DNA of 64,000 bases from Candidatus Krumholzibacteriia bacterium (GCA_016744705.1 JADGDU010000001.1:186001-250000), one strand, 5' to 3'. Shown: positions 25,591 through 34,487, counted from the stretch's first letter. Notes: generated by a model from the letters alone, not told the origin. Translations and numbers: made by a program.

Positions 25591-26829
25591 CTAAAAGGAG
25601 AGCTTCTCAAGTCCCAGATCGGCGCGCACCTGGCGCTCCAATTCAAGCAACGATTCCACAGGCAACGGCAGGTTGTTAGAACTGACCATGCCCGCTTCAG
25701 TGTTGGCCACTGTTGCGGTCCAGGTCTGCTGCTGCCAAGCTGAGACAACCAGAGGCATGATCTGGCTATAGGCTTCCAGGCGTTTCTCCAGGGCGTTATC
25801 GGCCGCCAAAACTTGTCGCCGCCTTTGGGCTTCACCCTTGGCTAATGCGATCCGGCCATTGGCCCAGCTGGTGGTTTCAGCAAATTGCTGTTGGGCGCTG
25901 AGCAATTGTTCATTGGCCTCAGTCAAGTTCACTTTTTTGTTCTTTTCCGCCTCGGCCACAGCCTTGGTTTTACTCTTCTCGGCCAGGTATTGGGCCGTGG
26001 TCACTTCCTTGTTTCCTTCGGCGATGGCCGTTCGTTTTTCCTGCTGCGCTTTTTCCACGTCAGCGATGGCCACATTGATGTCCACTTCGAATTTACGCTT
26101 GTTGTCGATCAGGGTGACGATGGCACCTTCGTATTCCGGTTCTCGAATGACACCCTGGGTGATGTCGATGCCAAATTCCCGCAACACGGGCTCGTTGCGC
26201 ATGGGAACATTGTTAGGGTCCCGCTTGATGCGAACGCGTTTGCGCTCTTCCTGGGTTCCCTCGTCATTGATGTAATATTCGATGAACTCTTCGGTCTTGA
26301 ATATTCCGTCTTGCAGTTGCTCACTCACCAGTTGTGAGTAGCGAGATTTTTGGGTGTATGCCTCTTCGCTGCTCATGAGCTGCGATGTGGCAAAAACAGC
26401 ACCTTTTACCGCCTGCATATAGAGCTGTTCCATTAATGCTTCCGGAGTCCCGAAGGTCTCGTGGATTCGGATCATGGAATACTCATCCGTGGGAAGCTTG
26501 AAGCGGAAATCACCACTGATATCGGCGAGACCACCATCATTGAAACGAACCTTGATGGCTGTGCCGATGGCGTTTTTGTCATTTTCGTCATTACTGAAGG
26601 TGTAGGATGTCTCCCACTGGTAAGTTTTGACCTGATAAATGCCATTGATGTAGAGCCCGGCTTTTTCCCGCACGATCAGATTTCCCGTCAAGGGATTCAT
26701 GCGCACTTGGCGGAACCCTTCATCGTTTTTCTTAACAGCATTGAAAGCCAGGATCACAAGCGCGATGCCAATGGCCAGCGCACTTGCGTATTTCACGATC
26801 CGGCCAATTGTCCAATTGGATCTGAACAT
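25591..26829 (-). CDS. SPFH/Band-7 membrane protein (first of pair)
   Basis: About 412 residues: a transmembrane helix near the N-terminus (YASALAIGIALVILAFNAV), SPFH-like strands (GFRQVRMNPLTGNLIVREKA, VRFNDGGLADISGDFRFKLP), and a heptad-rich coiled coil (~265-345: VEKAQQEKRTAIAEGNKEVT, ANEQLLSAQQQFAETTSW). The ATG at 26829 is chosen because GGGGGGAAATA precedes it; the upstream in-frame codons are not conserved-looking. First gene of a two-gene unit with its paralogue. Both share the 'VRF(N/T)DGG' core and the 'Y..QK(S/T).Y..LV..QL..G' helix, so they come from an old duplication. Confidence 0.8.
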   Translation of the reverse strand: MFRSNWTIGRIVKYASALAIGIALVILAFNAVKKNDEGFRQVRMNPLTGNLIVREKAGLYINGIYQVKTYQWETSYTFSNDENDKNAIGTAIKVRFNDGGLADISGDFRFKLPTDEYSMIRIHETFGTPEALMEQLYMQAVKGAVFATSQLMSSEEAYTQKSRYSQLVSEQLQDGIFKTEEFIEYYINDEGTQEERKRVRIKRDPNNVPMRNEPVLREFGIDITQGVIREPEYEGAIVTLIDNKRKFEVDINVAIADVEKAQQEKRTAIAEGNKEVTTAQYLAEKSKTKAVAEAEKNKKVNLTEANEQLLSAQQQFAETTSWANGRIALAKGEAQRRRQVLAADNALEKRLEAYSQIMPLVVSAWQQQTWTATVANTEAGMVSSNNLPLPVESLLELERQVRADLGLEKLSF

Positions 26830-27163
26830 TATTTCCCCCCTGAATGATTGAGAATACCATTGACAGTCGAGTTGGTGCACAAGACGGGCACCCAACTCCG
26901 AGGCCCGCCACGGTAGTCAGCAATGTGTCACGGTATTACCCTTGGGTCAGGTTATTTATTCAGCCATTTTGCAGAAAACCCCTGGCTGGTGTTGGCCTTT
27001 AGCCGTCTTGTCCTGAACCTTTGGCAAGGAACTTGCCAGCTAAATCAGATAGGGAAGCATACTGTGAGAGCCTGGCCATTGATTTTTTGGCCAGCAAAAG
27101 GCATTATGGTTCCAGGATAAATGGATAAGATGGACCTTTTAGATAGGGAATGGACCGGACGTC
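26830..27163. other. Divergent intergenic region
   Basis: 334 bases between the SPFH pair (minus) and the M15 peptidase gene (plus). A 65-codon open frame on the plus strand (26923-27120) has no ribosome site and no recognisable protein features. I see no repeat or RNA gene. It should contain the promoters of both flanking units, but no clean -35/-10 pair could be picked out. Confidence 0.5.
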
Positions 27164-27694
27164 ATGGATCGACGCCACTTTTTGCAATTGAGTGCCTGCA
27201 CCCTAGGAGCAATGTTAACGTCAAGGGCAACTTGGGCCTCTGACACTCTCTCCGAGCGTAATCTCAACCTGATCAACCTGCACACCGGGGACAAATTCCA
27301 GGGCGTTTATTGGTCCCAAGGACAATACTTGCCCGAGAGCCTACGGGTCCTCGACCGGGTTCTGCGGGACCATCGCACCGGAGAGTCCCACCCCATAGAC
27401 CGGGTCCTGCTCGACCAGTTGCACCGACTCTGTGGCAAGTTTTCGTTCTCCGACCCCATTGAAATCATTTCCGGATTCCGTTCCGCCAAAACCAACACCA
27501 GTCTGCGCAAGGATGGTCACCGTGTGGCTCGCAAGAGCTTCCATCTGACGGGTCAGGCCATCGATTTGCGCCTGCCCGGAGTCGCTCACCACGAGCTTTT
27601 TCAGGCCGCCCTCGATCTGCGGTCCGGCGGTGTGGGCAACTATCCGGGCCAAGATTTCATCCACCTCGACACAGGTCCCTTCCGCACCTGGTGA
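27164..27694 (+). CDS. M15-family / DUF882 murein endopeptidase (MepK/YcbK-like)
   Basis: 176 residues. N-terminal RR motif and hydrophobic stretch (MDRRHFLQLSACTLGAMLTS) suggest Tat export. The body is DUF882/M15: EIISGFRSAKTNTSLR, then zinc ligands H127 and D134 (SFHLTGQAIDLR) and H167 (FIHLDTGP). E. coli MepK (YcbK) of this family cleaves 3-3 (and 4-3) peptide crosslinks in peptidoglycan. The neighbouring opposite-strand gene is an L,D-transpeptidase, the enzyme that makes 3-3 crosslinks, and ycbB-ycbK are also neighbours in E. coli, which supports the assignment. Unusually, the last 354 bases are overlapped antisense by the transpeptidase reading frame (see findings). Confidence 0.88.
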   Translation: MDRRHFLQLSACTLGAMLTSRATWASDTLSERNLNLINLHTGDKFQGVYWSQGQYLPESLRVLDRVLRDHRTGESHPIDRVLLDQLHRLCGKFSFSDPIEIISGFRSAKTNTSLRKDGHRVARKSFHLTGQAIDLRLPGVAHHELFQAALDLRSGGVGNYPGQDFIHLDTGPFRTW

Positions 27695-28858
27695 GTCATT
27701 CAGCTGCTCCAACAAATCCAGATCCTGCGCCAGAGCCTCATCATACCCGTAGACATCATCCCTGAATTGCAAGACACCCAAACCATCGATCCAAGCCGTC
27801 TGGTATTCCAGATTCACAGGCACAGCCACCGGAAGCAACACCTTCCCGTTTTGGCCAGAATCGATCAGAATTTGCAATGTGGCAGCAGTCAGGTGAGAGG
27901 GGCCTGATAAGTTGGCCAAGGCCGTAGCCAGAGCCAGCGGATCTTCCAGTCGCACACAACCAGAGCTGAAACAACGTTGGCTCTGGAAAAATTTCTCGCG
28001 CCCCGGTGTGTCATGCAGGTACACACTGAAGGGGTTGGAGAACATAAATTTCACCTGACCTAAGGGGTTTTTGGGACCAGGTTGCTGCTGGAGCTTAAAG
28101 GCCATATCCCAGGACGGAATGGAATCCCAGGCTACAGTTTGTGGATCCAACTGCGGAGCCCCTGGGCTCCAAGTTTCGAAGACTCGGATGTCATGGCTTT
28201 CCAGGTATTGTGGATCCTTCAGAATCTTGGGCAAGACATCACGGCGTAATAATTTTTGAGGGATGTTCCAGGTCGGGTTAAACTCCAGATAGGTTATTTG
28301 CGACTGCAACAATGGAGTGCGGCGATTTTTTTTCCCCACTATGGCCCGCATGCTCAGGATCACTTCTCCATGATCGACTAGCTCCATTTTGAAATCGGGG
28401 ATATTTACTCGGACACCTTGTCGTTCCTGACGGGGCGGTGACCAGCGTAATCTTTCAAGGTTGATACCGATTTGCCGGGCCCGTTGGGCTGCGCTCACAT
28501 TGAGGGCAGCCAAGGTCGCTGAGCCGATAACGCCGTCAGGTTGAAGACCGCGATTTTTTTGGAAAGTACGAACATCCTGGACCAATGCGCTATCGTAAAC
28601 ATCGGAGGAAGAGGCTGAGTGGATGAAATATGGTGATTCCAGGAGGAGGCGTTGGCGGATTTCGGGAACCTGAACCAGAGTCTCCCCGGGATGCAGGACA
28701 GTTTCCAGGGCAAGGGAGGGCCAATCACCCGAAAGGGCAATTTGGTGGTAACGGGCCTGTTCATACTCCAGCGCTTTGTGAGGACCGTCGAATACCGGGG
28801 CCGTGGGGCTTAGATTTATGCTAAAGAGCAGGCAAATTCCAATAAACGAGCTCAACAT
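27341..28858 (-). CDS. L,D-transpeptidase (YcbB/LdtD-like) with unexpected C-terminal extension
   Basis: 505 residues as read. Signal-type hydrophobic N-terminus (MLSSFIGICLLFSINLS), a PG-binding helix bundle (VQDVRTFQKNRGLQPDGVIG), then the YkuD catalytic domain with H282 (HDTPG) and C301 in FSSGCVRLEDP. It forms 3-3 (mDap-mDap) crosslinks in the periplasm. The family normally ends near residue 388 (YGYDEALAQDLDLLEQ). Here the frame runs on for about 116 residues, entirely antisense to the M15 gene, with no recognisable domain. A one-base shift around base 27700 would give TGA right after LLEQ. Either the stop was recently lost or this is a frameshift. The ATG at 28858 has GGAGG about 9 bases upstream. 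Confidence 0.88.
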   Translation of the reverse strand: MLSSFIGICLLFSINLSPTAPVFDGPHKALEYEQARYHQIALSGDWPSLALETVLHPGETLVQVPEIRQRLLLESPYFIHSASSSDVYDSALVQDVRTFQKNRGLQPDGVIGSATLAALNVSAAQRARQIGINLERLRWSPPRQERQGVRVNIPDFKMELVDHGEVILSMRAIVGKKNRRTPLLQSQITYLEFNPTWNIPQKLLRRDVLPKILKDPQYLESHDIRVFETWSPGAPQLDPQTVAWDSIPSWDMAFKLQQQPGPKNPLGQVKFMFSNPFSVYLHDTPGREKFFQSQRCFSSGCVRLEDPLALATALANLSGPSHLTAATLQILIDSGQNGKVLLPVAVPVNLEYQTAWIDGLGVLQFRDDVYGYDEALAQDLDLLEQLNDSPGAEGTCVEVDEILARIVAHTAGPQIEGGLKKLVVSDSGQAQIDGLTRQMEALASHTVTILAQTGVGFGGTESGNDFNGVGERKLATESVQLVEQDPVYGVGLSGAMVPQNPVEDP

Positions 28859-29012
28859 TTCAGTTGGGCCTCCTTGGCCGAATTTGGATTCACCTCCTTG
28901 GTGTTTTGACATGGCTCCTTGCCTTGTCATGTTTTCTATTGAACTATTGTACCATAATTTGATCTATCTTGAAAGCATTGGTTGTGAACAGCACTCCGAG
29001 TGGACAAATAAT

Positions 29013-29053
29013 CAAACAAAAAACCCGCTTCACCAAGGATTGGCAAAGCGGGC
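29013..29053 (-). terminator. Terminator after lipoprotein gene at 29084
   Basis: On the minus strand CCCGCTT and AAGCGGG pair around a 15-base loop, followed by TTTTTTG. It lies about 30 bases beyond the stop at 29084. Confidence 0.88.
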
Positions 29054-29083
29054 TGGAGTCAGACACAATTTTAGAGGCACAAC

Positions 29084-29929
29084 CTACTTGACCTCAATCT
29101 CCAGGGTTACTTCCCCTAAGACCCGATAATCCTGCTCTCCCCCATTAAACAAAACCTGCTGCCGACCCGGATGAATCCGAAAAGTCATGGCATGCTTACC
29201 GACGGTTAATCTGTTGAGTGGAATGTCATATTTGTATGGTGATTCCAACGCCGCCGCGGCCTCGACCCCCGCGATATTCCCATCAAATAAAGGCTGAAGC
29301 CAACCCTCATATTTATTTGCGGTCACAGCATCAAACTGGAGCTGAACAGAAATTTCTTCGCCCTCGTTGAACACCAGAGGATTTTCCTTGGGTTCGACTA
29401 TGCTCATTTCAACTTTACCATAATCCAGCAACTTGGCGTCATACACAATAATGGTCTCTGGGGTTTGCATAACGTCCAGGCGAACGTAATATAAATGATC
29501 GTCGAACGAAATTTTGAACTCGGTTCTCACGGCTGTAAAAGTACTAAGCTTTACCCGCACCTCACTATTAACAATACCTTCGTAAGTGGCCGTTTTCAGA
29601 TCCAACTTATTGGCAGCCGCCTTTGATTGGGTTTTTTTGTAAAAGTTTGTCGTACTGTCGGTCATCCTGGTGATGTCTTCACCGGCCAGCTCTGCTTTGA
29701 GGTCTTTATCTTTGGGAGAATCACTATCGTGAACCTCAGTCAGCATCGTCAGTTTTTCGGTGGAAATGCAGTAACTGTTGAAAGTTGCCGCATCCCCGTT
29801 TTGGATCGTTTCGAAAACGGCTCGACAGATCTCGTCCTCAGTTTGAATCTTAGAGCCCGAGTCACAGGCGGCCAAAAACAGCAGAGAAGCAACCAGCCCC
29901 ACAGATAACCCCATGTACAACTTACGCAT
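29084..29929 (-). CDS. Lipoprotein, paralogue of the gene at 57256
   Basis: 281 residues. Lipobox LAAC (MRKLYMGLSVGLVASLLFLAAC|DSG). I do not recognise a named family. The N-terminal ~110 residues match the other lipoprotein at 57256-57780: (Q/L)T(E/D)D(E/D)(I/L)C(R/K)xVFxxIQ, a middle (S/N)PK(D/E)K block and LDLxxATY(E/V)G. The C-terminal half is a predicted beta-sandwich (PLVFNEGEEISVQLQFDAV, LNRLTVGKHAMTFRIHPGR) absent from the paralogue. The start matches a GGAG 11 bases upstream. A single-gene unit with its own terminator. Function unknown. Confidence 0.8.
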   Translation of the reverse strand: MRKLYMGLSVGLVASLLFLAACDSGSKIQTEDEICRAVFETIQNGDAATFNSYCISTEKLTMLTEVHDSDSPKDKDLKAELAGEDITRMTDSTTNFYKKTQSKAAANKLDLKTATYEGIVNSEVRVKLSTFTAVRTEFKISFDDHLYYVRLDVMQTPETIIVYDAKLLDYGKVEMSIVEPKENPLVFNEGEEISVQLQFDAVTANKYEGWLQPLFDGNIAGVEAAAALESPYKYDIPLNRLTVGKHAMTFRIHPGRQQVLFNGGEQDYRVLGEVTLEIEVK

Positions 29930-30066
29930 GATGCTTTTACTCCCAGTTGAAAATTGATTGTCACAATTTCTGGAATTTAATCAAACCACAGCCCACAGGC
30001 AAGGCCCCGTTCAAAAGTTCAATTTGTAGGGCATCATCCGTGGGCCAGGTCATCCAATAGGCCAAA

Positions 30067-30915
30067 TCAGGGCACCATGATTTCCTTTTGAGGGAGTGCC
30101 ACCATGACTTCGTTGATATGCTCTACCCCAGCCGGCGTCCCTAAATACTTCAAAAAATCATTACTCGGATTATCACCTTTGTGGGTGACCAAATGATAAG
30201 TAACTGCTAATGGGTAAAGGCCCTGAACAATCTTTTCATTTTCCGGAAGCACGCCGTCGATGGCAACAATTGTTCCATACTCTTTTTTATAAGAATTCAT
30301 GGACATGAAAGTGACAGTGCCGGGCCGACTTTTGGTGAAAGCTCCCAGTTGGTCGGGTGATCCCAATTTTTTTGCGTCACTATAAAGTGTTCCATCTTTG
30401 CCCATAGTTGTTTCCTTGAATACCGTTACCACACCGCTTTCCACTGTGTCGTCAAGGTAGGCCAACTGAACGGGATAGTTTTTTCCACCCAGTTCCGACC
30501 AGTTTTTAATTTTCCCGGAAAAGACACTTTTCAGTTCTTCAACAGTCAGGTTTTCAATTTCGGTTCTCTGATTGACAATAATAATGATGGGGTCTCTGGC
30601 GATGGTGGTCGTCACCCAATCAGCAGTCAACTCTGGGCTAATTTTGAATTTCTTCACCAGTTTATGATGCGGCTTACAGGTATAAGCAAAATCGATTTTC
30701 CCGGTGGCCATGAGTTGGATGGCTGACTTGTTGCCACATTTTCCTGTCAACAACTCCCCTCCGGTGGCTTCAGTAAACGGACCATTGAGGTGATTCATTA
30801 AGAAATGTTCCGTCTTGCAACCAGCACACTTGATGGGATCATTCGCCAAAGCGAAGGTTGTGCAGGCGGTAAGAAGAAACAGAATCACAAGAGTTTTAAA
30901 GATAGAGCCTACCAT
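30067..30915 (-). CDS. PstS-like periplasmic substrate-binding protein
   Basis: About 282 residues. Signal peptide MVGSIFKTLVILFLLTACTTFALA; the TAC here is probably not a lipobox since cleavage after FALA fits better. The body is a type-2 periplasmic-binding fold of the phosphate-binding-like group: DWVTTTIARDPIIIIVNQ, LTVEELKSVFSGKIKNWSELGG, RPGTVTFMSMN, YPLAVTYHLVTHKG. Unusual for the family, the mature N-terminus has clustered cysteines (CAGC, GKC, YTCKPHH) that could bind metal or form disulfides. No ABC permease or ATPase lies nearby, so it may be an orphan or sensor. The ATG at 30915 with AAGGGGAA upstream is preferred over in-frame ATGs further out. Confidence 0.75.
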   Translation of the reverse strand: MVGSIFKTLVILFLLTACTTFALANDPIKCAGCKTEHFLMNHLNGPFTEATGGELLTGKCGNKSAIQLMATGKIDFAYTCKPHHKLVKKFKISPELTADWVTTTIARDPIIIIVNQRTEIENLTVEELKSVFSGKIKNWSELGGKNYPVQLAYLDDTVESGVVTVFKETTMGKDGTLYSDAKKLGSPDQLGAFTKSRPGTVTFMSMNSYKKEYGTIVAIDGVLPENEKIVQGLYPLAVTYHLVTHKGDNPSNDFLKYLGTPAGVEHINEVMVALPQKEIMVP

Positions 30916-31200
30916 TGCATTCCCCTTTATTGTCAGACAGATTAAACCTCGAGCACTTGAATAGACTTTCAGCTCCAAATCGAGAAAGTTCAGTCTATCT
31001 TTAACGTTTAAAAAATAACTTACAGCTGATTCCAAGTTGATTGAACCTCCCATTGTATCCATCGGCAAAATATTATCAGACGCCAAGTGAAGCTTTCCTC
31101 AAAATGGACCGAACTTTAACTACAAGAATGATTTGAATCTGTGTGTGGAATGGGATATAATCTTGCCAACACCGTGGTGTAGAAATAGTTAGGATGTTTT

Positions 31201-32091
31201 TTGTCCAGATCCAATCACTACCCCAAACTGACCATCTGTCAGAACTGCGAAACGCCCACCACCGGCAATTTCTGTCCCGAATGCGGACAAGATTGTCGGG
31301 ACCACCGCGTGACCCTGCGCCTGCTAATCGTAGGATTATGGAACGACCTTTTCACCTTCGACAATCGCTTCTGGCACAGCTTCGTCATCCTACTGGCCAA
31401 ACCCGGTGAACTCACTCGGCGCTACATGAACGGCAAACGTGTGCGGTATATCCCGCCGGTGCGCATGTACCTGTTCGTGAGCATCATCTTCTTTTTTATC
31501 CTGTCCAATGTGGCCTCCAATAACGAAAACTTCGTTGTGCTGGATGATGACGATGAAACTGAGTTAGCCGGGGCAGGGTTGGATTCCCTGGCTACCCTCT
31601 CGGTCCAGGACGATCAGAATGGTCAAAAAGATACGATCAATGGCGTACTGTTCGGTGACCAGTTCGAGGTCAAGAAAGACTCTTTCGTCTCCACCATATT
31701 CAGCTTGGCCCCCAAGGGCATGTTCCTCATGCTACCAATCTTCGCCGCACTGTTGGCCATCATCTATCGAAGATCTCATCGCCTCTACGTCGAGCACCTT
31801 ATCTTCTCGCTTCACTTCCACACCCTGACCTTCATCCTTTTCACTATCGGGCTTCTGATTACAGTGGATTGGTTCCAACTGGGGCTACTGGTGGCCTTCA
31901 ACCTCTATTTGTACCTGTCAATGAAGCGTGTCTACCAGCAGGGTTGGCTCAAAACCTGGCTTAAACATTTCCTGCTCACAGGTGCCTACAACTTTGTATT
32001 GGTAATATTCCTGAGTGCAGTCTTAGCAGGGGGCATCATGCTGACTTTAGGGGCCAGCCAGTACCCGCGTTGGTTGGGTTGGGTCGGCTAG
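31201..32091 (+). CDS. DUF3667 membrane protein with N-terminal zinc ribbon
   Basis: 296 residues. An N-terminal zinc-ribbon (ICQNCETPTTGNFCPECGQ, two CxxC pairs) is followed by the DUF3667 signature (FTFDNRFWHSFVILLAKPGE, RRYMNGKRVRYIPPVRMYLF), then four or so transmembrane helices separated by a ~60-residue acidic loop. Function of the family is unknown. It starts with TTG at 31201: AGGA lies 7 bases upstream and the frame has no better start. An ATG at 31194 is in a different frame. Divergent from the PstS-like gene. Confidence 0.78.
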   Translation: MSRSNHYPKLTICQNCETPTTGNFCPECGQDCRDHRVTLRLLIVGLWNDLFTFDNRFWHSFVILLAKPGELTRRYMNGKRVRYIPPVRMYLFVSIIFFFILSNVASNNENFVVLDDDDETELAGAGLDSLATLSVQDDQNGQKDTINGVLFGDQFEVKKDSFVSTIFSLAPKGMFLMLPIFAALLAIIYRRSHRLYVEHLIFSLHFHTLTFILFTIGLLITVDWFQLGLLVAFNLYLYLSMKRVYQQGWLKTWLKHFLLTGAYNFVLVIFLSAVLAGGIMLTLGASQYPRWLGWVG

Positions 32092-32245
32092 TACGACCTC
32101 TATCATCCATTCCAAGTTCTTCTAAAAATATCCCAAATGAATACTACAGCACCTCTTTCCTAATGCATCACAGTGGTACCAGTGCGGGCTTAGTCAGATA
32201 ACTGCTGGGCTGGTTGGGTACTTTGCAGGGCTACTTGAGTTCCCT

Positions 32246-33142
32246 ATGGCGACCTTAATGGCCGTAGGCTTTCCTGGCTCCCACTTCGACTCCGGTGATT
32301 TCGGTGGCGCCCTCGCCTGCCTGGCCAGCTCGTTCAATCCGGCGACAACCCGAGTGGTTAACAGCATCTTCGTAGGCAACAGCGCCGGTGAAGGAGGAGC
32401 CGTTGCTGGCTTCTACCACACTGTCGAACTGTACAACAGCATCCTCTGGGACAACGTTGCCACCGGCGAGGAGACGGCGCCTATCAACGGCCAGGCCAAA
32501 GGGGACTGGACTGCCTCTTACACTTGCCTTGAGTTCCTACTGGAGACGATCCCTGGCGAGGATCCCCCCGAGCCCGGGAATTACCCGGGCAGCCTCGACG
32601 CTGACCCACATTTCGTGGATATCCTGGCCCGCGATCTAAACCTGGAGACTGGATCACCCTGCATCGATGCCGGAAATAACGAAGCGGTTCCTCTCTGGAT
32701 GATCACGGACTTTGCCGGTGGCCTCCGCTTCAGTGATGATCCAGGCACACCAGACTCGGGCAATGGCACCGCCCCGGTGGTGGATATGGGGGCCCTGGAA
32801 TTTCAGGCCCAGATCACAGCCACTCCCCACGGTGCCGAGATACCGGCGGCGCATAATTTGCACGCCGCCCCCAATCCATTCGGTGTCAGAACGGTCATCG
32901 ATGTGATTGTTCCGCAGCTTGCAGCAGGACAAAAAAGCACCATACCGACAGGGTTGATCATCAAAATATTCGATGTGCGTGGCAGGTTGGTTCGGGATTT
33001 GCCCATGGCTGGCAGCGGCCAACACAGCGTGGCCTGGGACGGCCGTGACCACATGGACCGTCAGGTGCCAGCGGGGACTTACTTCCTTCGTTTGCACGGT
33101 TCACCTGACGAGGCCACAGCCAAGGTGCAGGTCATTCGCTGA
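32246..33142 (+). pseudogene. 5'-truncated beta-helix surface protein with FlgD-like C-terminal domain
   Basis: 298 codons. The start region lacks a signal peptide and begins inside a right-handed beta-helix of the 'choice-of-anchor Q' kind (RVVNSIFVGNSAGEGGAV, LYNSILWDN, SPCIDAGNN, VDMGALEF). It ends in a FlgD-like C-terminal domain (AAPNPFGVRTVI, IFDVRGRLVRDL, VPAGTYFLRLHG, AKVQVIR). Full-length relatives have several hundred more residues before this point. No coding continuation is visible in the 150 bases upstream, so the 5' part appears deleted. It may still be expressed, but it could not be exported without a signal peptide. Confidence 0.65.
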
Positions 33143-33210
33143 CTCTAACGTAGACACCAAAGTCGTTGCTGAAATTGCAGAAATTATATGAGTTGATCAA
33201 GGCGAGATAT

Positions 33211-33240
33211 AGGGAGGCCTGATAGTTTCAGGCCTCCCTT
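33211..33240. terminator. Symmetric hairpin between converging genes
   Basis: AGGGAGGCCTGA (33211-33222) and TCAGGCCTCCCT (33228-33239) form a 12-base perfect stem with a 5-base loop. It lies between the beta-helix remnant (plus) and kbp (minus). Only short T-tracts flank it, but such strong hairpins often terminate in both directions. Confidence 0.7.
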
Positions 33241-33281
33241 GCAATTACCCGTTACAAAAACTTGATAATCCCCTGGCTCTC

Positions 33282-33737
33282 TTATGCCAGAGGCGGAATG
33301 CGCAAAACCTGCCCCGGATAGATCTTGTTGGGATCCGTCAGCAGCGGTTGGTTAGCTTCGAAAATGAGCGGGTACTTCCCGGCATTTCCGTATTGGGATT
33401 TGGCGATTCCACCCAGAGTATCTCCAGACTTAACCGTATAAAAAGTGGCTTCGGGTTCAGGAATCTCAACCCGCAGGCGATCATCGATCCGCGCCACGCC
33501 ATAAGTGTTACCAATTTTCAGCAATACTTTTTCCTTGTCCGCCTGAGAATCAGCAACACCACTGACCACGGCCAAACCGTCATCAAAAGTGACTTCCAGG
33601 TTTTCCAGATCCAGGCCCAAACTCATGACGTGCCCGGTCAGGGAGTCGGCCTTGGCCTGGTTGAGCTCTACCGCTTTGTCTTCACCCCGGTGCATGACTT
33701 TATCACCGGCGTCCTTTACGAAATCAAAAAATCCCAT
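33282..33737 (-). CDS. kbp: Potassium-binding protein Kbp (BON + LysM)
   Basis: 151 residues. It follows E. coli Kbp (YgaU) along its whole length: MGFFDFVKDAGDKV start, BON domain (~30-90: LEVTFDDGLAVVSGVADSQA, VARIDDRLRV), then LysM (FYTVKSGDTLGGIAKSQYGN, NKIYPGQVLRIP). Kbp is a cytoplasmic K+-sensing protein that changes shape on binding K+. No signal peptide, as expected. GGAGG lies about 7 bases before the ATG. Monocistronic. Confidence 0.93.
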   Translation of the reverse strand: MGFFDFVKDAGDKVMHRGEDKAVELNQAKADSLTGHVMSLGLDLENLEVTFDDGLAVVSGVADSQADKEKVLLKIGNTYGVARIDDRLRVEIPEPEATFYTVKSGDTLGGIAKSQYGNAGKYPLIFEANQPLLTDPNKIYPGQVLRIPPLA

Positions 33738-34002
33738 GGTCTTCCTCCATTTTTCAATACAGTTGCGCTTTTACCCATTCGGATGAATCGTAAAAGCCGG
33801 TAGATCAAGACTGAAGCAATGTAACAACATTTTAATTTGGCAACAACACCTCCACGACCTCAAAGACTCACCTTGACCCTGAGCCGTTAAAGGCCTAAAG
33901 TTTCGCCCCCGATCCTGTAGCCTGGACAACTCATGGATGCTTCATAGTCCAAGTCGAGGTTGAATTTCATATCCCGTGGGGGATTTTTAAGGGAGAAAAC
34001 AA

Positions 34003-34413
34003 ATGAAAATGCGCACATTGGTATCTCTGTCCGTCGTAGTGATGATGCTGTCTCTCCTTGGGGCCTGTGGTGGCGATTCGGATCAAGGTCTGGATGTAGC
34101 CGGCTTGAAGCTTGGCAAAGATCTGACCAGCACCTTTGGTGATGTCACGAAATTACTCGGGGGCATCACCGATCTCGAATCGGCAAAAGCCGCCTTGCCC
34201 AAGTTGACCGATTTGGATTCCAACTTGGGTGATATTGCCAAAAAAGCCGCCAAATTGTCCCCCGAAAGCCTGGAAAGCCTTAAAGGCATGGTCGCCAAAG
34301 GGATGCCTGCCGTTGAAGGTGCCATGGCTAAGCTCTCGGAAATACCGGGCGCCAGCGAAACGCTGAAACCCGTCGTTGACTCGATGTTGGCCAAGATCAA
34401 AACACTGATGTAG
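34003..34413 (+). CDS. Small helical lipoprotein
   Basis: 136 residues. Lipobox LGAC (SVVVMMLSLLGAC|GGDSD). The mature part is entirely amphipathic helix, Lys/Leu/Ala-rich with regular spacing (ITDLESAKAALPKLTDLDSN, KLSPESLESLKGMVAKGMP), and has no cysteine or aromatic-rich core. I do not recognise the family; it resembles small envelope helix-bundle lipoproteins. A strong ribosome site (AAGGGAG) and a textbook terminator suggest substantial expression. Monocistronic. Confidence 0.78.
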   Translation: MKMRTLVSLSVVVMMLSLLGACGGDSDQGLDVAGLKLGKDLTSTFGDVTKLLGGITDLESAKAALPKLTDLDSNLGDIAKKAAKLSPESLESLKGMVAKGMPAVEGAMAKLSEIPGASETLKPVVDSMLAKIKTLM

Positions 34414-34444
34414 GCAGAAACGAGTCCTCCGGACTGACAAAAAG

Positions 34445-34480
34445 TCCTCTCACCATTGATTTGGTGAGAGGATTTTTTTG
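34445..34480 (+). terminator. Terminator after the small helical lipoprotein
   Basis: TCCTCTCACCA (34445-34455) pairs with TGGTGAGAGGA (34462-34472), 6-base loop, followed by seven T. It also lies at the end of the converging DUF937 gene. Confidence 0.95.
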
Positions 34481-34487
34481 AAGCGTC

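Noticed and set aside
26923..27120. A 65-codon frame in the gap before the M15 peptidase gene
   Set aside because: No ribosome site and no domain or signal-like features, so I treated it as intergenic.
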